From positions 1 to 64,000 of the forward strand of contig JADCEX010000073.1 of the NCBI GenBank assembly GCA_020249825.1: 64,000 nt of DNA. The letters are read 5' to 3'. Made by a program: the position numbers and the translations under genes. Below are positions 10,033-21,367 of this stretch, one piece after another (positions within the stretch are counted from its first letter, which is position 1; the number at the start of each line of letters is the position of its first letter). The notes beneath the pieces are model-generated. The model had not been told where the DNA came from and searched no databases. It worked only from the letters and a program-made list of their open reading frames with translations. Origin of the DNA: Roseomonas sp. GTDB lineage: Bacteria > Pseudomonadota > Alphaproteobacteria > Acetobacterales > Acetobacteraceae.

Positions 10033-11076
10033 TCACGATCCGATGCGTGGGAAAACAAAGGCGCGTTCCGGGTCGAGTGCAACGGCGATTCGCTCCCCGC
10101 GCCTCAGCCGCCGGCCCGGGGGTAGCCTGGCATGCAGGTGCAGAAGGCCGCCCGCGCCATCGGGCAGCGCCAGATGGGCGAGGGTGGTGGCGCCGAGCAG
10201 ACGGAAGGCCTCTACCTCCACCATCTGGCCTTCGGCGCCAAGGCGGAGCCCTTCCGGGCGGATCAGGACCTCAACCTCTGCCCCATCGGCAAAGCCAGGG
10301 GCGGGCAGGGCGCCAAGGGCGGTTTCAGCCTGGCCGGCCTGGATTCGGGCGGGCAATTGGTTCACCTCCCCCAAAAACCCGGCCACATAGCGGTCCACCG
10401 GCGCCAGATAGAGCACTTCCGGCGCACCCACCTGCAAAATCCGGCCTTCACGCATGAGGGCAATGCGATCCCCCATGAACATGGCCTCTTCCGCGTCATG
10501 GGTCACCAAAAGCGTCGCAATCCCGGCTTCCTGGAGCACATGCAGCGTGTCATCGCGCACTTTTTCGCGCAGCCGCGCATCAAGGCTCGCGAAAGCCTCA
10601 TCCAACAGCAGCACGGAAGGGCGCGGGGCCAGCGCGCGGGCCAGGGCCACGCGCTGCTGCTGCCCGCCAGAGAGCATATGCGGAAAGGCATTCTGAAAGG
10701 CTTCCAGCCCCACGCGGGCGAGCGCATCCATCACGCGCCAAACCCTTTCGCCGCGCGGCGCGAAGCGCAGCCCGAAGGCCACGTTTTCCGCCACAGTCAA
10801 ATGCGGGAACAACGCGTAATCCTGGAAGACAAAGCCAATATGCCGCGCTTCGGGCGGCACTTCCCGCCCCGCTTCGGCAATCAACCGCCCGCTAATTTCA
10901 ATCCGGCCATGTTGCAGGGGCTCCAGCCCCGCCGCCAAGCGGAGCAGGGTGGTCTTGCCGCAGCCGGAGGCGCCGAGCAGGCAGACAATCTCGCCCGCCG
11001 CGACACTGAGATCAATGCCGGCCAGAACCTCCCGCGCGCCATAGGCATGGCGGATATCGGCGAAGCTGAGGCTCAC
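10033..11076 (-). CDS. ABC transporter ATP-binding protein (Fe3+/spermidine/thiamine-type with TOBE-like tail)
   Basis: Walker A GASGCGKTTLL, signature LSGGQQQRVALARAL, Walker B LLLDEAFASLD; C-terminal TOBE-like region. Confidence 0.92.
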   Translation of the reverse strand: MSLSFADIRHAYGAREVLAGIDLSVAAGEIVCLLGASGCGKTTLLRLAAGLEPLQHGRIEISGRLIAEAGREVPPEARHIGFVFQDYALFPHLTVAENVAFGLRFAPRGERVWRVMDALARVGLEAFQNAFPHMLSGGQQQRVALARALAPRPSVLLLDEAFASLDARLREKVRDDTLHVLQEAGIATLLVTHDAEEAMFMGDRIALMREGRILQVGAPEVLYLAPVDRYVAGFLGEVNQLPARIQAGQAETALGALPAPGFADGAEVEVLIRPEGLRLGAEGQMVEVEAFRLLGATTLAHLALPDGAGGLLHLHARLPPGRRLRRGERIAVALDPERAFVFPRIGS

Positions 11077-11741
11077 CTTTGGCTGGCTTCCTCAGCGGCT
11101 TCGGGGGTAGGCGCCGGGGCTTCCTCGGCTTCCTCAGCGGTGCTGATCGGGGCGTTCAGGCCGGGCAAGGGCGGCGCATCGCCTGTCACCAATTCTTCCT
11201 TGCGCGGCAGATCGGCCAAGGATTTCAGGGAGAATTGCTCCAGAAATTTCGGCGTGGTGCCCCAAAGCGTGGGCCGCCCCGGCACTTCACGGCGCCCGCG
11301 CGGCGCCACCAGGCCAAGCTCCAACAGCGATTCGAGCGTGGTTTGCGCGAGCGTGGCACCGCGGATTTCTTCCACATCGCCCCGCGTGCAGGGCTGGTGA
11401 TAGGCAATGATGGCAAGCGCTTCCATGGCCGCACGCGGCAGCCGGCGCGGGCTTTCCACCACCTTGGTCAGCCGGGGTGCGAGGTCCGCCGCCGTGCGAA
11501 AGGCATAGCCGCCGCCGATTTCAGTCAGCACCACGCCGCGCCCCTGATAGGCTTCGGCCAGGGCAGCGCAGGCCATGGTGGCGGAAACGCCTTCCGGCAA
11601 CACGGTCGCCAGGGTTTGCGGCGATACCGGGCGGTCGGCGGCGAAAATCACGGCCTCCGCAATGCGGAGCGCCTCTGCCATGGTCGCTGCATCGGGCGCG
11701 GGGGGTGCCTCGGGCGCCGCGGTTTCAGCCTGTTCTTCCAT
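11073..11741 (-). CDS. scpB: SMC-Scp complex subunit ScpB
   Basis: EALRIAEAVIFAADRPVSPQTLATVLP...AMEALAIIAYHQPCTRGDVEEIRG...; adjacent to scpA. Confidence 0.95.
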   Translation of the reverse strand: MEEQAETAAPEAPPAPDAATMAEALRIAEAVIFAADRPVSPQTLATVLPEGVSATMACAALAEAYQGRGVVLTEIGGGYAFRTAADLAPRLTKVVESPRRLPRAAMEALAIIAYHQPCTRGDVEEIRGATLAQTTLESLLELGLVAPRGRREVPGRPTLWGTTPKFLEQFSLKSLADLPRKEELVTGDAPPLPGLNAPISTAEEAEEAPAPTPEAAEEASQR

Positions 11742-12486
11742 CGCTGCCCCCTTCTTCTGCCCGGCGGCGGATCATGATCGGCCCGAAGGCCGCTTCCTGT
11801 TGCAATTCTATCCCGCCGCCACGCGCCATTTCCAAGCCAGCGACAAGCGTGCTGGCGAGCGCCGCGCGCTGTTCCACCGGATCGTCAAAACCTTCTGGCA
11901 GGAAGGCGCGCAATTCGGACCAACTCGGCAGGGCGCCGACCAGCTTGGTCAGCCGGTCCAAAGCTTCCTGCACGGTGAAAAGCTTGCGCGGCTTGGGCCG
12001 ATAAGGCCGCGCGGCCAAGGCGCGGCGCCGCCCCGCCACATAGGCCTGCAACAGCGCGGGCAAATCAGCGGAGATGCCTGAGCGATCTTCCACCTTCAGC
12101 CGTTCCGGTGCGCCGCGGGCAAAGACATCATGGCCAAGCCAGGGCCGGCGATTCAGCCAAAGGGCGGCGGCGCGCATGCGTTCCAGCGTGGCGAGGCGAT
12201 CGGTCAAAGCCTCGGCGAGCGCTTCGGCGTCTTCGCCTTCCACCTGTTCAGGCGGGATCAGCAGGCGGGATTTCAGCCAGGCGAGCCAGGCGGCCATCAC
12301 CAGCCAATCCGCGGCCAATTCCAGGCGGATGCGGCGCGCGCCTTCGATCACCGCAAGGAATTGCTCGACCAGCGCGACGATGGAAATCTTGGCGAGGTCC
12401 ACCTTCTGCGCCCGGGCAAGTTCCAGCAGCAGGTCCAGCGGGCCTTCATAGCCTTCCAGGCGCAGTTGCAGGGAGGATTCGCTCAT
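11725..12486 (-). CDS. scpA: Segregation and condensation protein A
   Basis: LRLEGYEGPLDLLLELARAQKVDLAKISIVALVEQFLAVI; ScpA family. Confidence 0.95.
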   Translation of the reverse strand: MSESSLQLRLEGYEGPLDLLLELARAQKVDLAKISIVALVEQFLAVIEGARRIRLELAADWLVMAAWLAWLKSRLLIPPEQVEGEDAEALAEALTDRLATLERMRAAALWLNRRPWLGHDVFARGAPERLKVEDRSGISADLPALLQAYVAGRRRALAARPYRPKPRKLFTVQEALDRLTKLVGALPSWSELRAFLPEGFDDPVEQRAALASTLVAGLEMARGGGIELQQEAAFGPIMIRRRAEEGGSDGRTG

Positions 12487-12492
12487 GTCCCG

Positions 12493-13191
12493 TTACCCAT
12501 GTCCGGTGAGCATGAGAACGAAATCGAAGGCGGGCGCAACCACCCCCCGAAAAAACCAGCCCATCGGGTCATAGCCGGGGAGCAGGTGGGGCAGCAGAAA
12601 CAGGCCGAACATCACCACCAGCAGGCCGTAGGGTTCAACGCGTGCGAGTGCGATGGCGGGGGTGCGGGGCAGCATGCCAACCGCGATCCGCCCGCCATCC
12701 AAGGGGGGCAGTGGGAAAAGATTGAATAGGCCAAGCACTAGGTTTGCCAGGATAAACAGGCCAATGGCGCGATAGGCGAAGGCGGTGCCATCCGCCCCCA
12801 GGCTGGCCTGCCAGGGTTCCACCGCATGGGCGAGCAGCCCGGCCAAAAGGGCAAGCGCGAAATTCGTCGCCGGCCCCGCCGCCGCCACGCCAACCATGCC
12901 ATAACGCGGGTTGCGGAGTTGCCAGATATTCACCGGCACCGGCTTGGCCCAGCCGAACATGGCCTCCACCCGTCCAATGGTCAGTAGCTGCGAAATCAAC
13001 AAAATGCCGGGCAGCAGGATGGTGCCGACCATATCCACATGGCGGATCGGGTTCAGGCTGAGCCGCCCGGCCCGCGCCGCCGTATCATCGCCCAGGGCAC
13101 GCGCAGCATAGCCATGCGCCGCTTCATGCAGCGTGATGGCGATGACGGTCGCGAAGACCGAAGCCGCCAATTCGGGCAGCCAGGCGGGCAT
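12493..13191 (-). CDS. Site-2 protease family membrane metalloprotease (M50)
   Basis: MPAWLPELAASVFATVIAITLHEAAHGYAARALGDD (HExxH) and LFNLFPLPPLDGGRI; internal start 13191 preferred over 13419. Confidence 0.92.
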   Translation of the reverse strand: MPAWLPELAASVFATVIAITLHEAAHGYAARALGDDTAARAGRLSLNPIRHVDMVGTILLPGILLISQLLTIGRVEAMFGWAKPVPVNIWQLRNPRYGMVGVAAAGPATNFALALLAGLLAHAVEPWQASLGADGTAFAYRAIGLFILANLVLGLFNLFPLPPLDGGRIAVGMLPRTPAIALARVEPYGLLVVMFGLFLLPHLLPGYDPMGWFFRGVVAPAFDFVLMLTGHG

Positions 13192-13250
13192 GGGGGGTAC
13201 TCCCTGGGGGTGGGGCTGCCGGGATAGACGGGAAGGGGGGTAAAGGGAAG

Positions 13251-16115
13251 CTAGGCCCGCTTGCGCTTTTTCGCCGGCGCTGGTGCCGCTTGGTGCAGCA
13301 AAGGCGCCAGGAAGCGCCCGGTATGGCTTTCCGCTGCCCCCGCGATGTCTTCCGGCGTGCCTTCCGCGACCAATTTGCCGCCGCCTTCTCCGCCTTCGGG
13401 GCCGAGGTCCAGCACCCAATCGGCGGTTTTGATCACTTCCAGATTATGTTCGATCACCACCACCGTATTGCCGGCATCCACAAGCGCATGCAGCACCTCC
13501 AGCAATTTGCGCACATCTTCGAAATGCAACCCGGTGGTGGGTTCATCCAGGATATAAAGCGTGCGCCCGGTGGCGCGGCGGGATAGCTCCTTCGATAGTT
13601 TGATGCGCTGTGCTTCACCGCCTGAAAGCGTGGTGGCTTGCTGACCCAGATGGATATAGCCAAGCCCGACCTTGCGCAGCACGGAAAGCTTTTCACGAAT
13701 GGCGGGGACGGCAGAGAAGAATTCCTCAGCCTCCTCCACCGTCATGTCCAAAACATCCGAGATGGATTTGCCGCGGAATTTCACATCCAAGGTTTCGCGA
13801 TTATAGCGCTTGCCCTTGCAGGTATCGCAGGTGACATAGACATCGGGCAGGAAGTGCATTTCGATCTTGATGACGCCATCGCCCTGGCAGGCTTCGCAGC
13901 GCCCGCCCTTCACATTGAAGCTGAAGCGGCCTGGCTTGTAGCCGCGCGCGCGGGATTCCGGCAATTCGCTGAACCAATCACGGATCGGCGCGAAAAGCCC
14001 CGTATAGGTGGCGGGGTTGGATCGCGGCGTGCGGCCAATCGGCGATTGGTCAATATCAATGATCTTGTCGAGGTGATCCAGCCCTTCGATCCGATCATGC
14101 GGCGCCGGCACTTCCGCCGCGCCCATCAGGCGCCGCGCGGCGGCCTTGTAAAGTGTTTCAATCACCAGCGTTGATTTGCCGCCGCCGGAAACCCCGGTGA
14201 CGCAAGTAAAAGTGCCGAGTGGCAGTGCGGCATTCAGCCGGCGCAGATTATTCCCGCTGGCGCCGATAACGCGCAATTGCCGCTTCGTGTCTATCTTGCG
14301 GCGCTTTTCGGGGATTTCGATGCGGCGCTGACCCGAAAGATATTGCCCCGTCAGGCTCGCGGGATTGGCGGCTACTTCTGCGGGCTTGCCCTGCGCCACC
14401 AGCCGCCCGCCACCCTTGCCGGCGGCGGGGCCGATATCCACCAGATGATCGGCGCTGCGGATCGCGTCCTCATCATGTTCCACAACCAGAACGGTATTGC
14501 CAAGGTCGCGCAGCCGCCGCAGCGTGACAAGCAGCCTTTCATTGTCGCGCTGATGCAGCCCGATGGAGGGTTCATCCAGCACATAAAGCACGCCGGTCAG
14601 GCCGGAGCCGATTTGCGAGGCCAGGCGTATGCGCTGCGATTCCCCACCGGACAGCGTGGTGGAAGACCGCGCGAGTGAAAGATAATCGAGGCCCACATCC
14701 ACCAGGAATTGCAGGCGATCATTGATTTCACGCAGGATTCGCCGCGCGATATCACGCCGCTGCGGTGTCAGGGTTTCTTCCACCTGGGCGAACCAATCCC
14801 GCGCGCGGTGGATTGCCATGGCGGAGGCTTCGCCAATATGCAGCCCCGCCACCTTGACCGCGAGGGATTGCGGCTTCAGCCGATGCCCCGCACAAGCCGC
14901 GCAAGGCCGTTCAGCCTGGTAGCGGGAAAGGTCTTCGCGCACCCAAGGATTGTCGGTTTCGCGAAAACGCCGTTCCAGATTGGCAATCACGCCCTCGAAG
15001 GGTTTTTTCACCTCATAGGCGCGCAGCCCATCCTTGTAGCGGAGCGTCACCACCTCATCACCCGTGCCATGCAGGATGGCCTCGCGTACCTTGGCGGGGA
15101 GTTCCTGCCAGGGCGAGGTCATCTTCACCTTGAAATGCGTGGCCAGGCTTTGCAGCGTTTGGTCGTAATAGGGGGAGGAGGCGCCGGTCCAGGGCATGAT
15201 GGCGCCATCCTTCAGCGCCACATCATCCTGCGGCACGACAAGCTGCGCGTCGAAAAAGCTTTCCGTGCCAAGCCCATCACAGGTAGGGCAGGCGCCATGG
15301 GGCGAATTGAAGGAAAACAGACGCGGTTCAACTTCTTCAATCGTGAAGCCGGAAACCGGGCAGGCGAAGCGGCTGGAAAACACCGTGCGTTCGCCGCCAT
15401 CAGCGTTTTCGGCATAGGCAATGCCATCCGCCAGGCCGAGCGCGGTTTCAAAGGAATCCGCAAGGCGTTGCATGATGCCATCACGCACCACGATGCGGTC
15501 CACCACCACTTCAATATCGTGCTTGAGCTTCTTGTCGAGCTTCGGTGCCTCGGCAATTTGATAGAGCTTGCCATTGATTTTCACACGCTCAAAGCCGCGG
15601 CGTTGGAATTCGGCCAATTCCTTGCGGAATTCGCCCTTCTTGCCGCGCGCGATGGGGGCCAGCAGCAAAAGCCTGGTGCCCTCCGGCATGGCCAGTACGC
15701 GATCCACCATTTGGGACACGGTTTGCGCTTCGATGGGAAGTCCTGTTGCCGGCGAATAGGGCACGCCAACCCGCGCCCAAAGCAGGCGCATATAGTCATG
15801 AATTTCCGTGACGGTGCCGACGGTGGAGCGCGGGTTATGGCTGGTGGTTTTCTGTTCGATGGAAATGGCGGGCGAGAGACCCTCAATCGAATCCACATCC
15901 GGCTTTTGCATCAATTGCAGGAATTGCCGCGCATAGGCCGAAAGGCTTTCGACATAGCGCCTTTGGCCTTCCGCATAGATGGTATCGAAAGCCAGCGATG
16001 ATTTGCCGGAACCCGAAAGCCCGGTGATGACCGTCAGCGTATCGCGCGGAATATCAAGGTCGAGGTTCTTGAGGTTGTGCTGGCGCGCGCCGCGGATGCG
16101 AATATGGCCGGTCAT
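13251..16115 (-). CDS. uvrA: Excinuclease ABC subunit UvrA
   Basis: [45 protein letters not shown]; 954 aa; two ABC modules; Zn-finger CEACQGDG. Confidence 0.98.
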   Translation of the reverse strand: MTGHIRIRGARQHNLKNLDLDIPRDTLTVITGLSGSGKSSLAFDTIYAEGQRRYVESLSAYARQFLQLMQKPDVDSIEGLSPAISIEQKTTSHNPRSTVGTVTEIHDYMRLLWARVGVPYSPATGLPIEAQTVSQMVDRVLAMPEGTRLLLLAPIARGKKGEFRKELAEFQRRGFERVKINGKLYQIAEAPKLDKKLKHDIEVVVDRIVVRDGIMQRLADSFETALGLADGIAYAENADGGERTVFSSRFACPVSGFTIEEVEPRLFSFNSPHGACPTCDGLGTESFFDAQLVVPQDDVALKDGAIMPWTGASSPYYDQTLQSLATHFKVKMTSPWQELPAKVREAILHGTGDEVVTLRYKDGLRAYEVKKPFEGVIANLERRFRETDNPWVREDLSRYQAERPCAACAGHRLKPQSLAVKVAGLHIGEASAMAIHRARDWFAQVEETLTPQRRDIARRILREINDRLQFLVDVGLDYLSLARSSTTLSGGESQRIRLASQIGSGLTGVLYVLDEPSIGLHQRDNERLLVTLRRLRDLGNTVLVVEHDEDAIRSADHLVDIGPAAGKGGGRLVAQGKPAEVAANPASLTGQYLSGQRRIEIPEKRRKIDTKRQLRVIGASGNNLRRLNAALPLGTFTCVTGVSGGGKSTLVIETLYKAAARRLMGAAEVPAPHDRIEGLDHLDKIIDIDQSPIGRTPRSNPATYTGLFAPIRDWFSELPESRARGYKPGRFSFNVKGGRCEACQGDGVIKIEMHFLPDVYVTCDTCKGKRYNRETLDVKFRGKSISDVLDMTVEEAEEFFSAVPAIREKLSVLRKVGLGYIHLGQQATTLSGGEAQRIKLSKELSRRATGRTLYILDEPTTGLHFEDVRKLLEVLHALVDAGNTVVVIEHNLEVIKTADWVLDLGPEGGEGGGKLVAEGTPEDIAGAAESHTGRFLAPLLHQAAPAPAKKRKRA

Positions 16116-16160
16116 GCGAAGGGGGCTCCGACAGCCGCCCCGGGGAAGAAGGGCGCTGTT

Positions 16161-16175
16161 GTTCTAAAAATGTTC
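16161..16175. promoter_or_regulatory. LexA/SOS box, alphaproteobacterial type GTTC-N7-GTTC
   Basis: GTTCTAAAAATGTTC exactly between divergent uvrA and ssb, both classic SOS-associated genes. Confidence 0.88.
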
Positions 16176-16277
16176 TCGTTATATATGCGCCTGAATGGCG
16201 CCCTGGGAAGGGTATGGGATGGCCCGCCTTGGGGCGATGGTCTATCCTGGGTGGTGAAAACGCGGGAGAGCTTTGCC

Positions 16278-16751
16278 ATGGCGGGTATCAACAAGGTCAT
16301 TATCCTGGGCCGTCTGGGGCGGGACCCGGAAGTGCGCAATTTCCAGAATGGCGGCAAGGTGGTGAACCTGCGCATTGCCACTTCTGAACGCTACAAGGAC
16401 CGGGAAGGCAATCAGCAGGAACGCACCGAATGGCATTCGGTCGCGATTTTCAATGATCGCCTGGGCGAGGTTGCCGAAAAATACCTGCGCAAGGGCAGCG
16501 AGGTCTATGTTGAAGGCCAGCTGGAAACCCGGAAATGGCAGGATCAATCGGGCCAGGACCGCTACACGACCGAGGTTGTGCTGCGCCAATATCGCGGCGA
16601 ATTGCAGTTGATTGGCGGGCGCGGCGCCAGCGGCGGCATGGATGATCCCGGTGAGCCTTCGGGGGATCGGGCGCCGGCGGCGCGCCCTGCCCAGCGTGCC
16701 GGCGGTTGGGATGCCAAGAAATCCGATCTGGATGATGAAATTCCTTTCTAA
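16278..16751 (+). CDS. ssb: Single-stranded DNA-binding protein
   Basis: [39 protein letters not shown]...; acidic C-term DLDDEIPF; start refined from 16077. Confidence 0.97.
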   Translation: MAGINKVIILGRLGRDPEVRNFQNGGKVVNLRIATSERYKDREGNQQERTEWHSVAIFNDRLGEVAEKYLRKGSEVYVEGQLETRKWQDQSGQDRYTTEVVLRQYRGELQLIGGRGASGGMDDPGEPSGDRAPAARPAQRAGGWDAKKSDLDDEIPF

Positions 16752-16780
16752 GTCAATGGCTTGACGTTAGGCTGACAGTT

Positions 16781-16812
16781 CAGGCGCGGCGGTGGTTGAC
16801 GCGGCGCGCCTG
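16781..16812. terminator. Possible stem-loop downstream of ssb
   Basis: CAGGCGCG ... CGCGCCTG (8 bp, 16-nt loop), between ssb stop and gyrA start; no clear T-tract. Confidence 0.25.
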
Positions 16813-16880
16813 ACGGTGCCTATGACGTTTTCTCCCTGTGACCCTTCAGGAAACGCTGTCTTTAGAATCGGTTTTCAAGC

Positions 16881-19631
16881 GTGAGCGACACCCAGAACCC
16901 CGGCCAACCCCCGCAGGATACGACCCCGGTCGCGCTTGAGGAGGAAATGCGCCGTTCCTACCTCGATTACGCGATGAGCGTGATCGTGGCGCGCGCTTTG
17001 CCCGATGTGCGCGATGGGTTGAAGCCGGTGCATCGGCGCATTTTGTTTGCCATGCAGGAAGCCGGCTACACGGCAGACAAACCCTATCGCAAATCGGCGC
17101 GCGTGGTTGGCGATGTGATGGGTAAATACCATCCGCATGGCGATGCCTCGATCTATGACGCGCTGGTGCGCATGGCGCAGCCCTTTTCCATGCGCCTGCC
17201 TTTGATTGATGGGCAGGGGAATTTCGGTTCGGTTGATGGCGACCCCCCGGCGGCGATGCGCTACACCGAAGCGCGCCTGGCCCCGGCGGCCGGCGCGTTG
17301 CTGGCTGGTATTGACGAAGACACGGTGGATTTCCAGCCGAATTACGATGAAAGCGTGGATGAACCGCGCGTTCTGCCGGCGGCCTTCCCCAATCTGCTGA
17401 TCAATGGCGCGGGCGGCATTGCGGTTGGGATGGCAACCAATATCCCGCCGCATAACCCAACTGAAATCCTCGATGCGACTCTGGCACTGATTGCCGATCC
17501 GGCGCTGACGCTGGAAGAACTGATGAAGATCGTGCCGGGGCCGGATTTTCCGACTGGGGCGATGATTCTGGGGCGTTCCGGCATTCGCTCTGCGTTCGAA
17601 ACAGGCCGTGGTTCGATCCCGCTGCGCGCGCGCGCCGAGATTGAGGAATTGCGCGGCAATCGCCAGTTGATCGCGGTTACGGAAATTCCCTACCAGGTCA
17701 ATAAGTCCACGCTGCTTGAGAAAATCGCCGAATTGGTGCGCGCCAAGGCGGTGGAAGGCATTTCCGATCTGCGTGACGAAAGCGACCGTTCGGGGATGCG
17801 CATCGTCATTGAATTGAAGCGCGATGCGACAGCGGAAGTGGTGCTGAACCAGCTTTACCGCATGACGCAGTTGCAGACCTCCTTCCCCGTGAATTTCGTG
17901 GCCTTGCATGAAGGCCGGCCACGGCAAATGGGCCTCAAGGACGCGCTGATGGCCTTCATCGCCTTCCGTGAGGAGGTGATCCTGCGCCGGTCCCGCCATC
18001 GGTTGGCGAAGGCGCGGGAACGCGGGCATTTGCTGATTGGTCTGGCGATTGCGGTCGCCAATCTGGATGAGGTGATCCGCGTTATCCGCGAAAGCGCCGA
18101 TGGCGCGGCGGCGCGCGCAGCCTTGATGGCGCGGGACTGGCCGGCGGGTGATGTTGGCGTGCTGCTGGCGCTGGTGGATGATTATCGCAATGCCGTTTCA
18201 CCCGAAGGCACGGTGCGGCTGACGGAAGAACAGGCGCGCGGCATTCTGGATTTGCGCCTGCAACGCCTGACCGGGTTGGAGCGTGAGAAGATCGTTGCGG
18301 AACTTGGCGAAGTTGGTGGGCGTATTCGTGAATTGCTGGAAATCCTGGCCAGCCGCCCGCGGCGCTTGGAAGTGATGGATCAGGAATTGCGCGAAATCCG
18401 CGCGGAGATTGCCTCCCCACGCATGACCGAAATCGTGGATGGCATCGCCGATGTGGATGATGAAAGCCTGATCGAACCTGGCACCATGGTGGTGACGCTG
18501 ACGCGTGATGGCTATGTGAAGCGCACGCCTTTGGAAACCTTCCGCGCGCAGGGCCGTGGCGGCAAGGGCCGCAGCGCTGCCGCGACGCGTGAAGATGATG
18601 TGATTATCCGTTCCTTTGTCGCGCATACGCATCAATGGGTGCTGTTCTTCACTGATCGCGGGATCGCCTTCCGCGAAAAAGTTTGGCAATTGCCGGAAGC
18701 CGGGCCGCAGGGGCGCGGGCGTTCGCTGCGTCAGGTGCTGCAATTGCAGGAAGGCGAGGGTGTGACCGCCATTCTGCCGCTGCCGATGGATGAGGATTTG
18801 TGGGAAGGGCTGCACCTGGTCTTTGCCACGGCGCAGGGCAATGTGCGGCGCAATCGGCTTTCTGACTTCAAGAATGTGCGCTCGGTCGGCCTGATCGCCA
18901 TGAAATTGGATGAAGGGGATAGCCTGGTGGGCGTTTCCACCTGCCGTGAAGGCGATGATGTGATGCTGGCGACACGCGGCGGCAAATGCATCCGCTTCAC
19001 CGCCGATGCCGATACGCTGCGCGTTTTTGCTGGGCGCGATTCAACGGGCGTGCGTGGCATCAAGCTGGCGCAGGGCGATGCGGTGATTGCGCTTTCCGTG
19101 CTGCGCCATGTGGAAGCAACCACTGAAGAACGCGCGGCCTATCTAAAGGCGGCGGCGCAGCGCAGACGCTCATCCGATGATGAAGCGGAAGCGCCCGTGG
19201 TGGCAGAGGCTGAAGAAGCGGTCGCTGAAATTACGCTGACGCCGGAACGCTTTGACGCCTTGGCGGAAGCCGAGGAAATTCTGTTGACAGTGACGGATGC
19301 CGGCTTCGGCAAGCGTTCTTCCGCGCATGAATATCGCGTCACGGGTCGTGGCGGGCAGGGCATTGCCGGCATTGTGCTGAGTGCGCGCACGGGCCGTGAA
19401 GTGGTGGCCACCTTCCCGGCGCGTCCCGGCGATGACATCATGCTGGTGACCAATGGTGGGCAATTGATCCGGCTGAAGGCGGAAGATGTGCGCCTGACCG
19501 GCCGTATGGCGATGGGTGTCACGCTGATGCGCCCTGCGGAAGGTGAGCGTGTGATTTCCTGTTTCCCGGTGGCTGATGAAGGTGGCGATGAAGAAGCCGC
19601 CCCCGCGCCGGAGGAGAATGGCAATGGCTGA
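16881..19631 (+). CDS. gyrA: DNA gyrase subunit A
   Basis: [58 protein letters not shown]; 916 aa; GTG start. Confidence 0.98.
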   Translation: MSDTQNPGQPPQDTTPVALEEEMRRSYLDYAMSVIVARALPDVRDGLKPVHRRILFAMQEAGYTADKPYRKSARVVGDVMGKYHPHGDASIYDALVRMAQPFSMRLPLIDGQGNFGSVDGDPPAAMRYTEARLAPAAGALLAGIDEDTVDFQPNYDESVDEPRVLPAAFPNLLINGAGGIAVGMATNIPPHNPTEILDATLALIADPALTLEELMKIVPGPDFPTGAMILGRSGIRSAFETGRGSIPLRARAEIEELRGNRQLIAVTEIPYQVNKSTLLEKIAELVRAKAVEGISDLRDESDRSGMRIVIELKRDATAEVVLNQLYRMTQLQTSFPVNFVALHEGRPRQMGLKDALMAFIAFREEVILRRSRHRLAKARERGHLLIGLAIAVANLDEVIRVIRESADGAAARAALMARDWPAGDVGVLLALVDDYRNAVSPEGTVRLTEEQARGILDLRLQRLTGLEREKIVAELGEVGGRIRELLEILASRPRRLEVMDQELREIRAEIASPRMTEIVDGIADVDDESLIEPGTMVVTLTRDGYVKRTPLETFRAQGRGGKGRSAAATREDDVIIRSFVAHTHQWVLFFTDRGIAFREKVWQLPEAGPQGRGRSLRQVLQLQEGEGVTAILPLPMDEDLWEGLHLVFATAQGNVRRNRLSDFKNVRSVGLIAMKLDEGDSLVGVSTCREGDDVMLATRGGKCIRFTADADTLRVFAGRDSTGVRGIKLAQGDAVIALSVLRHVEATTEERAAYLKAAAQRRRSSDDEAEAPVVAEAEEAVAEITLTPERFDALAEAEEILLTVTDAGFGKRSSAHEYRVTGRGGQGIAGIVLSARTGREVVATFPARPGDDIMLVTNGGQLIRLKAEDVRLTGRMAMGVTLMRPAEGERVISCFPVADEGGDEEAAPAPEENGNG

Positions 19632-20130
19632 ACGGATTGCGCTTTACCCCGGCACATTTGATCCGGTGACCAATGGGCATCTGGACATTATCAGCCGTGC
19701 CGCGCGGCTGGTGGATCGCCTGGTGATTGGTGTGGCCATCAATATTGGCAAGGGGCCGCTGTTTGAATTGGCGGAACGCGTCGAATTGGTGCAGGCGGAA
19801 GTAGCGCCGATTGCGGCGCGCACCGGCACCGTGATTGAAGTACGCCCTTTTGAAGGTTTGCTGGTGGGATTCGCCCGCGAAATCGGTGCCTGCATGATCG
19901 TGCGCGGGCTCCGCGCGGTGACGGATTTTGACTATGAATTCCAGATGACCGGCATGAACCGCCGGCTGGATCATGAAATCGAAACCGTCTTCCTGATGGC
20001 ATCTGAAACCAATCAATTCATCGCGTCCCGCCTGGTCAAGGAAATCGCGCGGCTGGGCGGTGATATCAGCAGCTTTGTGCCGAAACTGACGCTGGAACGC
20101 ACCATGGCGCGCGTCAAAGCCGGCGCCTGA
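19624..20130 (+). CDS. coaD: Pantetheine-phosphate adenylyltransferase
   Basis: [40 protein letters not shown]; overlaps gyrA end; start refined from 19576. Confidence 0.96.
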   Translation: MAERIALYPGTFDPVTNGHLDIISRAARLVDRLVIGVAINIGKGPLFELAERVELVQAEVAPIAARTGTVIEVRPFEGLLVGFAREIGACMIVRGLRAVTDFDYEFQMTGMNRRLDHEIETVFLMASETNQFIASRLVKEIARLGGDISSFVPKLTLERTMARVKAGA

Positions 20131-20145
20131 GGAAAGGAAAAACCC

Positions 20146-20697
20146 ATGCATCGCCGCCTTCTGCTTGCCACCGGTATGGGCGCCTTGGCCACGCCTGCCT
20201 TGGCGCAGGCGAATGACCCGGAGAACACTCTGTTCCTGGAATTGAAGGATGGGCGTGTGACCATCCAATTGCTGCCGGAATTGGCGCCGCGCCATGTGGA
20301 ACGGATCAAGCTGCTGGCCCGGCGTGGCTTCTACGATAATACCGTTTTCCACCGTGTGATCGAAGGCTTCATGGCGCAGGGCGGCGATCCAACCGGCACC
20401 GGAACAGGCGGCTCGCCCTTGCCCAATCTGGCTGCGGAATTCAGCCCACCATCGCGCGCGCGGTTTTTGCGCGGCGTTTGCGGCATGGCGCGCGCAGCTG
20501 ACCCGAATAGCGCCAATAGCCAATTCTTCATCATGTTCGCGCCGGCGCCTTCGCTCGATGGTCAATACACCATCTGGGGCCGCGTAACCGCCGGCATGGA
20601 TGCCGTTGACAAGATCAAGCGCGGCGATCCGCCCAATGGCATTGTGCGCGGCCCGGATCGCTTGCGCAGCATGCGCGTAGCCGCTGATATTCGTTGA
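20146..20697 (+). CDS. Peptidylprolyl isomerase (cyclophilin), probably exported
   Basis: Signal-like N-term MHRRLLLATGMGALATPALAQA then FHRVIEGFMAQGGDPTGTGTGG...NSQFFIMFAPAPSLDGQYTIWG. Confidence 0.93.
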   Translation: MHRRLLLATGMGALATPALAQANDPENTLFLELKDGRVTIQLLPELAPRHVERIKLLARRGFYDNTVFHRVIEGFMAQGGDPTGTGTGGSPLPNLAAEFSPPSRARFLRGVCGMARAADPNSANSQFFIMFAPAPSLDGQYTIWGRVTAGMDAVDKIKRGDPPNGIVRGPDRLRSMRVAADIR

Positions 20698-20722
20698 GAC
20701 CTGAAGCGAAAGACCAAAGACA

Positions 20723-21232
20723 ATGTCCGAAACCGAAGCCCCTGCCGGGGATGGCGAAAACACCCTGCTCATGGAAATCGAGCACGGCACCGTGACCATC
20801 AAGCTGCGCCCCGATCTGGCGCCCTTGCATGTGGAACGGATCAAAACCCTCGCCCGGCAGGGCTTTTACGACAATGTGCCCTTCCATCGCGTCATTGAAG
20901 GCTTCATGGCCCAGGGCGGCGACCCGACCGGCACGGGCACCGGCGGTTCCGAATTGCCGGATCTGCCCGCGGAATTCAGCGAACCGTCGCGCGCGCGCTT
21001 CCTGCGCGGTGTTTGCGGCATGGCGCGCACCAGCAACCCCGATAGCGCGAATAGCCAATTCTTCATCATGTTCGCGCCGATCCCAAGCCTTGATGGTCAA
21101 TACACCATTTGGGGTGAAGTGACGGGCGGCATGGACGCGGTGGACAAGATTAAGCGCGGTTCTGGTGGTTCCGGCATGGTACAGGGGCCGGATAGGATCC
21201 GCAGCATGAAGGTTGCGACGGAGAACGCCTGA
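20723..21232 (+). CDS. Peptidylprolyl isomerase (cyclophilin), cytoplasmic
   Basis: Same cyclophilin core as the upstream gene but without a signal peptide. Confidence 0.93.
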   Translation: MSETEAPAGDGENTLLMEIEHGTVTIKLRPDLAPLHVERIKTLARQGFYDNVPFHRVIEGFMAQGGDPTGTGTGGSELPDLPAEFSEPSRARFLRGVCGMARTSNPDSANSQFFIMFAPIPSLDGQYTIWGEVTGGMDAVDKIKRGSGGSGMVQGPDRIRSMKVATENA

Positions 21233-21285
21233 AGCCTGAGTTTGGCGAATGGGCGGCGCCGTGTTAAGGCGCCCGCCGTTCATGG

Positions 21286-21361
21286 GAGCTCGTAGCTCAG
21301 CTGGTAGAGCAACGGACTTTTAATCTGTAGGTCGAGGGTTCGAATCCCTCCGAGCTCACCA
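21286..21361 (+). tRNA. tRNA-Lys (anticodon UUU)
   Basis: Cloverleaf: GAGCTCG acceptor pairs CGAGCTC, anticodon loop CTTTTAA, T-arm GAGGGTTCGAATCCCTC, encoded CCA. Confidence 0.96.
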
Positions 21362-21367
21362 AACTTC

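Noticed and set aside
10132-11400. 422-aa + strand ORF opposite the ABC ATPase and scpB
   Set aside because: Low-complexity composition, no domain pattern, fully overlaps well-supported minus-strand genes.
14709-16001. 430-aa + strand ORF opposite uvrA
   Set aside because: Antisense shadow ORF caused by high GC codon bias; uvrA on the minus strand is unambiguous.
13251-16115. Possible mobile element or phage near uvrA/ssb/gyrA
   Set aside because: No transposase, integrase or phage structural genes found in the window; ordinary housekeeping region.
16875-18029. 384-aa minus-strand ORF opposite gyrA
   Set aside because: Antisense shadow of gyrA.
19519-20844. 441-aa minus-strand ORF opposite gyrA end, coaD and the first cyclophilin
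   Set aside because: Spans three real genes on the other strand; no recognisable protein pattern.
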